From NCBI GenBank assembly GCA_026415015.1, contig JAOAHW010000209.1, positions 1-34,166 on the forward strand: DNA of 34,166 nt. Direction: 5' to 3'. The notes under the pieces are model-generated. The model did no database searches. It was not told where the DNA came from and was given only the letters and a program-made list of their open reading frames with translations. The stretch comes from Syntrophorhabdaceae bacterium. Lineage in GTDB: Bacteria > Desulfobacterota > Syntrophorhabdia > Syntrophorhabdales > Syntrophorhabdaceae. Numbering within the stretch: the stretch's first letter is position 1; each line of letters starts with the position of its first letter. Below are positions 7,701-14,563 of this stretch, in pieces. Both the position numbers and the translations under genes were made by a program.

Positions 7701-9117
7701 CGTCAAATACAGGCTCAAACTCATCTTTCTCATTATAGACCTCAAGACACCTCTGGAGCTCTATACCTGCAAACCTATCTCCTCTGGTATGGATCCTGTA
7801 AGGACCCCAGGAGTTGTATATCTTTATGCCCTCCTCTAATGCCTGGCCTATCTCCCACCTGTGGGCAGGCATATCCTCCCATCTCTCAAGGGCTACAATA
7901 GTCACCTCTTCTGCACCGCATCTTTTTGCAGTCAGGGCCGCATCCATGGCAACATTGCCGCCTCCTAAGATAATAACCCCCTTCCCCAGTTGTATAGCCC
8001 TGCCCAGGTTAACACCCCTCAAAAAACTCAAGGCATCAAGGACACCCTGGGCGTCTTCATTTTCTATACCCAGTCTCCTTCTTCCATGGGCACCTGAGCC
8101 TATAAATGTGGCATCAAAGTTATTGAATATATGATCAAGGGGTATATCTTTGCCAACCCTTGTATTATACCTTACCTCTATGCCAATCTTCTCCAATATA
8201 GACATCTCTCGCTCAAGGACATCCCTGGGCAGTCTATATGCAGGTACACCTACATAAAGCATACCACCGAGTCTATCGTATGCCTCAAATATGGTTACCC
8301 TGAAGCCTTCCTTCCTCAGCTCGTATGCGCATGTTGTACCTGCTGGGCCACCACCTATCACCGCTACCCTCTTTTCCCTTTCCTCTTTTATCTTAGGTAC
8401 AGGTATCTGTCTTTTGCCCAGTTCATAATCAGCCACAAACCTCTTCAAAGCACATATTGCTATTGGCTGGTCAACCTCCTTGCCGCGTAGACATGCCTCT
8501 TCGCACGGATGGGCACATATGCGACCTATAATACCAGGGAACGGTAGCTTTTCCCTTATCAGATCCAGGGCCTCGAGAAACTTCCCCTCCACAATAAGGC
8601 TTATATAGTCCCTTGCATTGAGGTTTATGGGACATGTAAATATACAAGGGGATAGCTGTCTATCTAACATATACGTAGAAGGTATTGCCTGGGGGAAGTT
8701 TATAAATGCCGCGCTCCTTAAAGAAAGGCTCTCATTGTATACATCACCCACCTCAAGGGGGCAGTTTATTCCACATACCCCACAGGATGTGCATCTATCG
8801 TATAAGACCCTCCTTGGCCTCGTCCTCAAGGTAACAGTAAAGTTACCTGCCTCACCCTCTATAGCTACCACCTCAGAGTTCATAAGAAGCTCTATATTTG
8901 GGTCTCTGCCAACCTCCACAAGCTTAGGTGCCATCACACACATAGAGCAGTCATTGGTGGGGAAGACCTTGTCGAGCTGTGCCATATTGCCGCCGATATT
9001 GGGTTTTCTGTCTGCGAGATAGACCTTAAAACCTGCCTCCACAAGGTTTAAAGAGGCCTCCATGCCTCCAATACCACCGCCTATTACAAGGACCTTACCT
9101 ACAACCTTCTTACCCAT
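4711..9117 (-). CDS. hdrA: Giant HdrA: nested HdrA-(GltD/NfnB-like)-HdrA fusion flavoprotein
   Basis: At 1468 residues this is more than twice a usual HdrA. Module 1 is a HdrA: FAD loop VIGGGIGG (11-18), CSMC (57-60), start of the inserted ferredoxin (C109, C112, C115, C119) and FPQAIPSTY (141-149). A GltD/NfnB-like unit follows inside that ferredoxin: Fer4_20 cysteines (C157, C162, C201, C205, C209), FAD loop VIGGGPAG (253-260), NAD(P) loop ILGGGNVAMD (383-392) and a closing FAGGNAVTGP. HdrA 1 then resumes with C618-C634, IQCVGSR and YCSSVCC. Module 2 (916-1468) has CNCGVNIGG, a second HdrA FAD domain with CSRICC, and two C-terminal [4Fe-4S] sites (C1403-C1413, C1433-C1443). The usual NADP-binding RR before the xMPA motif is replaced (ALERWEDMPA), hinting at NADH. 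AAGGTGA precedes the ATG. Likely role: flavin-based electron transfer or bifurcation hub for MetFV. Confidence 0.9.
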   Translation of the reverse strand: MGKKVVGKVLVIGGGIGGMEASLNLVEAGFKVYLADRKPNIGGNMAQLDKVFPTNDCSMCVMAPKLVEVGRDPNIELLMNSEVVAIEGEAGNFTVTLRTRPRRVLYDRCTSCGVCGINCPLEVGDVYNESLSLRSAAFINFPQAIPSTYMLDRQLSPCIFTCPINLNARDYISLIVEGKFLEALDLIREKLPFPGIIGRICAHPCEEACLRGKEVDQPIAICALKRFVADYELGKRQIPVPKIKEEREKRVAVIGGGPAGTTCAYELRKEGFRVTIFEAYDRLGGMLYVGVPAYRLPRDVLEREMSILEKIGIEVRYNTRVGKDIPLDHIFNNFDATFIGSGAHGRRRLGIENEDAQGVLDALSFLRGVNLGRAIQLGKGVIILGGGNVAMDAALTAKRCGAEEVTIVALERWEDMPAHRWEIGQALEEGIKIYNSWGPYRIHTRGDRFAGIELQRCLEVYNEKDEFEPVFDGSVTRYLQGDNLILVIYETIDTAYLRDYKEIERLSDGRIKVDRVTLETTKKGVFAGGNAVTGPKTAIDAISQGKRAAESIKRFLEGKDMREGRLAEDDKILDEPPFYVQKKPRVFIPRTPISERSGFAEINQCISQISAVEEARRCLSCRRCLGCGICEEVCKPEAIDYSQVPVETKVNVGSIIISTGYDEFNPRELKEYGYGICRNVLTSIEYERVLSATGPTESKIMRPSDGKIPKKIAFIQCVGSRCKINEYCSSVCCMYATEEAIISKEHQHDIEPTIFYMDIRTFGKGYEHLFEQARNKYGVRYIKSLVSRVIEDPETKDLEICFIDEAGSYKTEHFELVVLSIGLRPSKQLKQLADILDVKLNSYGFIETHPQRPLATLKEGIYLCGACGSPKDITETVIDGSGVACEASRPLKEARWVDIEIKTPPNEKDVVNEEPRIGVFICNCGVNIGGIVDVPGVKTYAEGLPGVVVAQENLFTCSQDTQEKIKKTIEEYNLNRVVVASCSTRTHEPLFRSLIRDAGLNKYLFEMANIRDQCSWVHMHEKEDATEKAKALVRMAVANAAKIEPLTEKSVTVERSCLVVGGGLAGMTSSLNLADQGFKVFLIEKEDELGGNLRYISTTLDKIDIQAFFRNLKERVLHHPHIEVMTGSTIKGHSGFKGNFETEITRLSDNHKEIIRHGATIIATGGEEIKPYGLYGYGEKKYIMTQMELESAIMENRVTGYKRCVMIQCVGSRDKQRPYCSRICCLIAIKNAIRLKEIAPDSDIIILYRDMMTYGFYERYYRMARQMGIGFIRFDASMPPIVEPRGDHAHVTCHDMVLSEDIEMEADIVGLSCAIIPRDNKDIANIFRLPRTPEGFFLEAHMKLKPIDFSYDGVYLAGMCHSPRTIKETIIQAEGAAARAITILAKDRIPIGGIVAYVDADRCAACLTCVRVCPFSVPFVNERGEAEIDINRCKGCGVCAAECPAKAIDVMHYRDRQIIEKTLAAVNT

Positions 9118-9123
9118 TCTCTG

Positions 9124-9477
9124 TCACCTTCTAAGACAATACACAGGGTCACGGTCATCATAGCCTTTAATTTCAATAAGGTTTCTCCTAATCAGCTCTT
9201 TGATATGATTAAACACTATGGACATCTCCAAATGGAGGGCCGTTGAAATATGGATTACTGTCTTTTCTCCCTCTGCAAGAGTTTTAAGTATCCTTGCCCT
9301 CTCCAATGCCGCCTCAAGGAGGGGGTTAAAGACAAGGTAGAATTGTCTCTCTGTGAACCTCTCTCCATAGACATTCCCGCCTATGAGTCTGTCTTTTTTT
9401 GATAACAGCCTTTCAATCCTTGCTGCACCATCAGGGTCATATATCTTTATAAAGTTTAGCTTATCTGTTATGTCCAT
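9124..9477 (-). CDS. Small winged-helix-like protein inside the hdr operon, function unknown
   Basis: I do not recognise this 117-residue protein as a named family. Its central and C-terminal part (LERARILKTLAEGEKTVIHISTALHLEMSIVFNHIKELIRRNLIEIKGY, read here as separate helices and a turn) has the rhythm of an ArsR/MarR-like winged helix, in which a short helix, a recognition-like helix and a beta wing precede DPVYCLRR. No cysteine cluster and no membrane segment are present. It sits between hdrB (25 bases upstream) and hdrA (start 6 bases downstream), so it is co-translated with the complex. It could be a DNA-binding regulator of the operon or a structural or adaptor subunit using a winged-helix fold for protein contacts. 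The position argues mildly for the latter. Confidence 0.7.
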   Translation of the reverse strand: MDITDKLNFIKIYDPDGAARIERLLSKKDRLIGGNVYGERFTERQFYLVFNPLLEAALERARILKTLAEGEKTVIHISTALHLEMSIVFNHIKELIRRNLIEIKGYDDRDPVYCLRR

Positions 9478-9502
9478 CTGCCTTATCTATCTTCTTTTAG
9501 CC

Positions 9503-10366
9503 CTAAAGCTTTATCTTTTTGACCTTCGTAAGAAGGTTATCCACAGGTATAATGTGGGATTTACTGCCCCTTATAACACCGCTTATGGCCATCTCCAAAA
9601 CCTCTGTTATAAAAATTACAGGGATAGTTTCCTTTTTTCTACCCATAAGGGGCAATAGATCCAGATTTAACTGACACAATGGGCATGGCGTAACAATGGC
9701 ATCAGCACCTATCCTCAATGCCATATCCATAATCCCTGAAGAATGCCTTAAAGTGGCATCTTTATCTGTTATGGTCTTGCCTGCACCACAGCACTCCATC
9801 TTATATTGCCATGTGAGCACCGATGCCCCTGTAGCTGAGATTATATTATCCATACTCACAGGGTCTTCTGTATCATCAAATGGTCTTATCCTTTGAGACC
9901 TCGTAAGTACACAGCCGTAATAAGGTACAACCGTAATAGATGACAGGTCATATCTTATGCCTCCGGCAACCCTTTCTAAACCCACATGGTCAGTTATGAC
10001 CTCTATAATATTTTTTACCTCTATGGAGCCCAAACAACTCAACGGTGCTATGACATCATTGACCTCATCCATAAGGCTTCTATCAGTCCTCATCTTCTCG
10101 TTTGTAATCCTTAGTCTTTGATAACAGGCAGGGCATGGGCATATAAGGTGATAACCCTCTGCCTCGGCTATGGCAAGGTTTCTTGCTGGAAGGCTATGGC
10201 AGAGGAGGTCGTCTAATGCAATGGCAGCAGATGCACCGCAGCATGACCAGTCATCTATCTCTTTTAAATCAATGTCATAAAATGAGAGGACATCTTTGAT
10301 GGATGCCTCATAAAAGCTACTGGATGTCTTAAGAGAACAGCCTGGATAATATGAAAGCACAAACAT
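9503..10366 (-). CDS. hdrB: HdrB-like heterodisulfide reductase subunit B (two CCG domains)
   Basis: The 287-residue protein carries two complete CCG domains, the ligand sets that hold noncubane [4Fe-4S] clusters in HdrB: C10, C42-C43, C78, C81 and then C152, C192-C193, C228, C231. Both show the usual spacing, with WSCCGA and ECCGAGK around the paired cysteines and CPCPAC/CPLC at the end of each domain. In methanogens HdrB reduces CoM-S-S-CoB. In bacteria lacking those cofactors the homologue is thought to pass electrons to another acceptor, and here MetV/MetF is the obvious candidate. It follows hdrC after a 103-base gap that contains a heptad repeat ending 7 bases from the start, and there is no convincing Shine-Dalgarno. 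Confidence 0.93.
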   Translation of the reverse strand: MFVLSYYPGCSLKTSSSFYEASIKDVLSFYDIDLKEIDDWSCCGASAAIALDDLLCHSLPARNLAIAEAEGYHLICPCPACYQRLRITNEKMRTDRSLMDEVNDVIAPLSCLGSIEVKNIIEVITDHVGLERVAGGIRYDLSSITVVPYYGCVLTRSQRIRPFDDTEDPVSMDNIISATGASVLTWQYKMECCGAGKTITDKDATLRHSSGIMDMALRIGADAIVTPCPLCQLNLDLLPLMGRKKETIPVIFITEVLEMAISGVIRGSKSHIIPVDNLLTKVKKIKL

Positions 10367-10373
10367 GATGGCA

Positions 10374-10401
10374 GACTAAAGACTGTAGACTAAAGACTGT
10401 A
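10374..10401. repeat. Tandem heptanucleotide repeat (GACTAAA/GACTGTA) upstream of hdrB, 4 units
   Basis: Units are GACTAAA, GACTGTA, GACTAAA, GACTGTA, followed by GAC. The repeat lies 7 bases upstream of the hdrB ATG on its coding strand and is closely related to the seven-unit array upstream of mvhD, 5.7 kb further along the same operon. I did not see it elsewhere in the window. Confidence 0.88.
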
Positions 10402-10469
10402 GACAGATTATAAAGTCTTGTTTTTTAGCCTGTTCTTTCAAATTAGACCCTCTATCATATGCCTCATTT

Positions 10470-10991
10470 TCATCTTCTTTTTATCCTTTCAAAGACCTCT
10501 TTGATATGTCTTTTATCCTTTACTCTATGGGGTAAGATACCCATCCTGCCTTTAAGCATCATGGTAATACCCATCTTTGCATCTTTGAAAAATTCCTTTT
10601 TTTGTAACTTGTAGTTGAGGATAGTGCCCAGCTCATACAATCTACCGTGGTGTCTTATGCTTTCAAGAAAGAGCCTATCAAACCCCCAGATACGGTCATC
10701 TGCTGTTACTCCTTCTTCTGATGCCACCTTTCTTAATGTCTCAAAAACACGGGCCACATCAATGTCATTAGGACAGCGGATACTGCATGTATTACACATA
10801 AGGCATTCCCATAATCCCTTTGAACTAAGCACCTTTTCCCTCTCCCCTAATTGGATATATCTCATAATCCTATGGGGATATATATCCATCCTCTCTGCCA
10901 CAGGACAGCCATTAGTGCATCTGTAACACTGGAAACAGGCAGATATCTGCTCTCTTGACCTCACTGTTATCTCTTTTAAAAAATTTGTCAT
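10470..10991 (-). CDS. hdrC: HdrC-like heterodisulfide reductase subunit C (2[4Fe-4S] ferredoxin)
   Basis: The 173-residue protein has the two four-cysteine motifs of HdrC, C19/C22/C25/C29 (ACFQCYRCTNGCP) and C63/C66/C69/C73 (WECLMCNTCSIRCP). The family spacer IYPHRIMRYIQLGE lies between them and a helical C-terminus follows. It shuttles electrons between HdrA and HdrB. It is the first gene of the hdr-met operon in this window. Its start is only 30 bases from the end of the upstream methyltransferase gene on the same strand, so the promoter must lie inside that gene or further upstream. A modest AAAGG precedes the ATG. Confidence 0.93.
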   Translation of the reverse strand: MTNFLKEITVRSREQISACFQCYRCTNGCPVAERMDIYPHRIMRYIQLGEREKVLSSKGLWECLMCNTCSIRCPNDIDVARVFETLRKVASEEGVTADDRIWGFDRLFLESIRHHGRLYELGTILNYKLQKKEFFKDAKMGITMMLKGRMGILPHRVKDKRHIKEVFERIKRR

Positions 10992-11021
10992 TTAAATGAA
11001 AACCTTTGTCTTTCTTTGAAG

Positions 11022-12929
11022 TTATTTTTGAAAAACCAATATATCTTCTATACCAATTTTTCCTTTATCAGCTTTTGAAAGACCATGTTCAATAACATCA
11101 ACTAATTTAAAACCTGCCATTTTTCCTAAATCGCTTAAAATAGCAGAGGTCTCTATTAATTCCTCTTTTCCATCGACGGCCCACATATGATATTTACTTA
11201 TAACCATCAAGTAATACTTATTTTTTTTCAAAACCCTATAACACTCTTCAAAGGAGAGTTTCATCATTTTTAAATAATTTTCAACTATATTTGATTTATA
11301 TTGCCTTCGTGATTTTTTTAATAAATTTATAAGTTCCAAACTTGAATTAGGGAGTTCAATAGAAAGATATTTGTCACAAACAAACAGTGGCAACTGTTCG
11401 TATGTGGTTTCTTCTCTATGTTTTGATTCATAAAATTTTTTTGTTGATTCCCATTTCAGATCTTCGTCTAAACCAAGGATAAGGATAGGTATCTTATTAT
11501 TTCCTATATAATCTAATGCATCGAAATAGGGTGGTGAGGTAAGGATACCATCTATAGAACCGTTCTTAATCATATACATATTTGTAGAATCACCCTTTAT
11601 TATATTTACTTTTGCACTACTAAAGTCCACTTTTAATATATCTGCCATTATTTTTGTAGCATACAAAATCAGATACCTATCTTCTACATATGATTTAAAG
11701 GAATTAATTATATCCCATGTTCTACTCTTTTCTGAAAATTCTACTATCTGTTGACTCAACAAAATCAATAAAAAATCCCTTATATCTTCATCTTTAATAA
11801 CTTCTATTTCTTTAAGCAAATTGGTTATTTTGGCAAGGTGAGGTTCAATCTTCCCATAAGCGCTTGAACCATTTGTATTTGATTTTATTTTATCCTTCAG
11901 TCTTATTAATTCATTTTTATTACTATCTGTTGAAAACCCTCTGTCTATAGACTCAAAAATCCTAATAATCTCTTCTCTTAATCTTTCTGTATTAATTCCA
12001 AGATTACACTTTACTTGCGCAATCATCTTTCCTATGCTTAAAATCTCAATACCTATTGAATTTATCCCCATAGTTGGCGCATCTGCAATAAAAGCCCCTG
12101 AACCCATGAAGGGGTCTAATATAACATCCCCTGAATTAACCCTGAGCAAGTTAATCAAGGCTCTTGAAATTCTTGGATCTCCTTTTCCTTTATATTTATG
12201 TAAGTAATGGAGAAAAGGCTTGCGTAGGTCAGTGGATGCCCAGTCTACAAAATCTCCTATATTATTCTTACCTAACCCAAAATGGGGGGACCGATAATGC
12301 CCTGCTTTAAGATGGTCAATTAATTCATTAATACCACTAAAAATACCCTTTTCTTTTTCTGAGAAATAAGACCTCCAGTTTTCATTGTTCTTTGGGCGAA
12401 AAACCGCAGCCGGAAGTTTTTTTACCTCTGTAGCGTATTCAAAAAAGGTATGGAATGGTAAAAATCGAATACACACAAGTTTTGTATCCTCTTTGGGTAT
12501 ATTTTTCAAAAAAATCTGGGTATAAGGATTAAAATCTATCTTATCTCCATTGATTTCTTTATTTGTAATTGCCAACCCTAATTTTTTGAGGAAAGATTTT
12601 ATCTCTGCAGTATTTTTTTGGATAAAGATTACATATATCTCTCTAAAAAAAGTGACCCTTTTGATAATGCTGACTATATCAATGGGCTGAATATTGGCTA
12701 AATATGCCTGGCCTTCACCTAAATATACCAATCTATTCATTAAATGTATTACTTCTTCATCAAGTAATGAAAATGGTATTTCTCTCATAAGAAAAGCAAT
12801 GGTCTTAACAAATCTGGTTTTAGTATTTAAAAGAGCATCTATTTCTCTCTGAGCAAAAAAGACTTCATCAGGATCCCTCAAATCAAATTTAATCTTTGCC
12901 AGAATTGTTACGTTGAGATTGTAAGACAT
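11022..12929 (-). CDS. DNA amino-methyltransferase (TSPPY type) of a restriction-modification pair
   Basis: This 635-residue protein has an S-adenosylmethionine loop, LDPFMGSGA (271-279), an acidic GIE (293-295) and a catalytic TSPPY (464-468). The last is the signature of N4-cytosine or related amino-methyltransferases. About 185 residues separate the two motifs, room for a target-recognition part as in alpha-like topologies. The first 260 residues are unassigned and could be an extra recognition domain. AGGTGAT lies before the ATG. It directly follows a HinP1I-like endonuclease gene, so its job is probably to protect the endonuclease site. The known HinP1I partner is a C5-cytosine enzyme, so this pairing would differ. 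Composition is more AT-rich than the flanking operons, suggesting transfer. A Trm11-like tRNA methyltransferase is less likely given the context. Confidence 0.8.
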   Translation of the reverse strand: MSYNLNVTILAKIKFDLRDPDEVFFAQREIDALLNTKTRFVKTIAFLMREIPFSLLDEEVIHLMNRLVYLGEGQAYLANIQPIDIVSIIKRVTFFREIYVIFIQKNTAEIKSFLKKLGLAITNKEINGDKIDFNPYTQIFLKNIPKEDTKLVCIRFLPFHTFFEYATEVKKLPAAVFRPKNNENWRSYFSEKEKGIFSGINELIDHLKAGHYRSPHFGLGKNNIGDFVDWASTDLRKPFLHYLHKYKGKGDPRISRALINLLRVNSGDVILDPFMGSGAFIADAPTMGINSIGIEILSIGKMIAQVKCNLGINTERLREEIIRIFESIDRGFSTDSNKNELIRLKDKIKSNTNGSSAYGKIEPHLAKITNLLKEIEVIKDEDIRDFLLILLSQQIVEFSEKSRTWDIINSFKSYVEDRYLILYATKIMADILKVDFSSAKVNIIKGDSTNMYMIKNGSIDGILTSPPYFDALDYIGNNKIPILILGLDEDLKWESTKKFYESKHREETTYEQLPLFVCDKYLSIELPNSSLELINLLKKSRRQYKSNIVENYLKMMKLSFEECYRVLKKNKYYLMVISKYHMWAVDGKEELIETSAILSDLGKMAGFKLVDVIEHGLSKADKGKIGIEDILVFQK

Positions 12930-12944
12930 CTTATCACCTGTTAT

Positions 12945-13019
12945 TCAATCAACTTTAAATAATTCACAAGGTTTAATCTTAAATTGAAGTTTTGTAGGGT
13001 CAGGGGTTCCTCCCTTCCT
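12945..13019 (-). other. Conserved C-terminal tail of the endonuclease, lying beyond the in-frame amber codon
   Basis: After the TAG at 13020-13022 the same frame continues for 24 sense codons to a TGA at 12945-12947, coding RKGGTPDP...LQFKIKPCELF. As I remember the HinP1I sequence, its tail has RKGG...LQFKIDPTELF in the same place, with Gln where the TAG stands here. The tail has therefore stayed recognisable, and it ends just 15 bases before the methyltransferase start, as expected for the original gene end. Confidence 0.75.
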
Positions 13020-13775
13020 CTACATAGTAATTCTACCTATATATAGACTTCCTTTTGGTGATATCTTTACTTCACCTATCCCAAAAAAGTTCATAACTGT
13101 ATTAATATCCTTCAAAATCCACGTGGTAGTGAAATCATCTTTATTATATCTTGTGATAAGCATCCAGTTTGCAGAAAAACCACCTCTTCCTTTTAATATA
13201 TCTGATACCACAAGTATTTTATTTTTTTCAAAGAAGGCTATTACTTTATTTTTTAAACCCTCAGGTAATTCATCAATAAAAACTCTTCTATTGTCTCTCA
13301 AAGTAATATTTTTAAACATGTGAGAATGAACATTAGGATTTATCTCGCCTGTAAAAAGTTTAAGGGCAAAGCTTACATCTTCGTCAAATCTCCATATTTC
13401 TTTATATGTATCGACCCATCTTTTATCTACCTGATTATAATCTGCATCAGAATTTGCTTTTTTTAGTGAGATATTTTCAACCTTTATGATTCCAGCAAGC
13501 CTTACTGTAATCCTTATCTGGGCATCTGCCTTTTTGAACTTCATGAGATCTTCAAAGTCTTCTTCTAAACCTAAATTTATAACATCCTCTTTTTTCATTC
13601 TTGAAGGTATATGAATAGCCTCCACAGCATCTATCTTCCCTAAATTATAGCCCATAATCTTTAACCATAACTGTGCCTCTCTATCTTCTTTCCAATTATT
13701 GAACTTCCCACAAACTATCCTCTCATTAGCAAATCCACCCTTTGCTGTAGTAGAACCAATCTCAAAAGAAGCCAT
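13020..13775 (-). CDS. HinP1I-like type II restriction endonuclease, C-terminus removed by an amber codon
   Basis: The protein resembles R.HinP1I (G^CGC cutter) over its length: GSTTAKGGFANER, FNNWKEDREAQLW, NQVDKRWVDTYKEIWRFD, LFTGEINP, ILKGRGGFSANW and ISPKGSLYIGRIT. The PD-(D/E)xK-like core keeps an Asp (KKADAQI) and the Lys of the Q-x-K pair, but reads S-L-K where HinP1I has Q-V-K. The start chosen is ATG 13775, two bases after the radC stop with GGAGAGAGGG upstream; the longer frame from 13808 adds 11 residues inside radC. The product ends at a TAG (13020-13022) after 251 residues, 25 short of the expected end. It may be inactive, or active without its tail. Sites are inferred by homology from memory. 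Confidence 0.82.
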   Translation of the reverse strand: MASFEIGSTTAKGGFANERIVCGKFNNWKEDREAQLWLKIMGYNLGKIDAVEAIHIPSRMKKEDVINLGLEEDFEDLMKFKKADAQIRITVRLAGIIKVENISLKKANSDADYNQVDKRWVDTYKEIWRFDEDVSFALKLFTGEINPNVHSHMFKNITLRDNRRVFIDELPEGLKNKVIAFFEKNKILVVSDILKGRGGFSANWMLITRYNKDDFTTTWILKDINTVMNFFGIGEVKISPKGSLYIGRITM

Positions 13776-13777
13776 CC

Positions 13778-14518
13778 CTACATCAGCCCTCTCTCCTTCA
13801 GGCTGCAATAGGCATCTTTTTCAGGCATAATAATTTTACTCATTGTGCTTTTTGCAGTGTCTCTTCCTACTATTACATGGTCGAGGACCTCTATACCAAG
13901 GAGCCTGCCTGCATCTATCAAACGCCTTGTGATATTTATATCATCCTGAGATGGTTCAGGGTCACCTGAAGGGTGGTTGTGGGCAACTATTACAGATGAG
14001 GCGCATCGGGATATGGCCTCCTTGAAGACCTCCCGGGGATGGACAAGGCTTGCATTGAGTGTGCCTATGGAGATAGGGGTGATAGCCAGTACCTTATTAC
14101 GGGTATTCAGCGTAACAAGTACAAAGTGTTCCTTTTTTTTGTCCTTGATCTCGTGTCTTATAAGGTCTGCTACTGCCTTTGGATTGGTTATCTCAATATC
14201 ATTTATAGGATTATCTATTTCTATCTCTTTTCTTTTTGCAAGCTCAAAGCATGCCTTTAGCTGAATAGCCTTTGCTAAACCTATCCCCTTTATCTTTGAT
14301 AGCTCCTCGATGGTTGCCTCGCTGATTGCCTTTACACTACCAAAATTTGAAATGAGCTCCTGGGCAATCGTCATAACAGACCTTCCAGCAACACCCCTGC
14401 CTATGATTACTGTTAGAAGTTCCTGTATAGACAATGCCTCTGGGCCCAATCTCTGAAGCCTTTCACGGGGTCTCTCTGACCTGGGCATGTCAAGGACAGT
14501 ATAAGATTTATTTTTCAT
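13778..14518 (-). CDS. radC: RadC family JAMM/MPN-domain protein
   Basis: The 246-residue protein has an N-terminal helix-hairpin-helix (LSKIKGIGLAKAIQLKA, about 73-89) and a C-terminal JAMM metal site, HNHPSGDPEPSQDD (H180, H182, D193), with an upstream Glu (E130). It was once called a DNA repair protein, but its biochemical role is unsettled. Many members sit in mobile or defence regions. It is directly followed (2-base gap) by the endonuclease gene of the restriction-modification pair, so the three are probably one transcript. The start at 14518 is preceded by a strong GGGGGGAGGG. Whether RadC belongs to the core genome here or to the acquired cassette cannot be decided. Confidence 0.93.
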   Translation of the reverse strand: MKNKSYTVLDMPRSERPRERLQRLGPEALSIQELLTVIIGRGVAGRSVMTIAQELISNFGSVKAISEATIEELSKIKGIGLAKAIQLKACFELAKRKEIEIDNPINDIEITNPKAVADLIRHEIKDKKKEHFVLVTLNTRNKVLAITPISIGTLNASLVHPREVFKEAISRCASSVIVAHNHPSGDPEPSQDDINITRRLIDAGRLLGIEVLDHVIVGRDTAKSTMSKIIMPEKDAYCSLKERGLM

Positions 14519-14563
14519 TCCCTCCCCCCAAGGGATATAAGACCTTCAAAAGAGACACCGAGG

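Noticed and set aside
4711..9117. Selenocysteine in HdrA
   Set aside because: The 1468-codon frame has no in-frame TGA and all motif cysteines are encoded as Cys.
11022..12929. Trm11-like tRNA methyltransferase
   Set aside because: The catalytic motif is TSPPY rather than the NPPYG usual in that group, and the gene is paired with a restriction endonuclease.
13020..13022. Amber codon in the endonuclease read as pyrrolysine or by a recoded genetic code
   Set aside because: radC and iclR in the same window use TAG as a normal stop, and no recoding signal is seen. A nonsense mutation is simpler.
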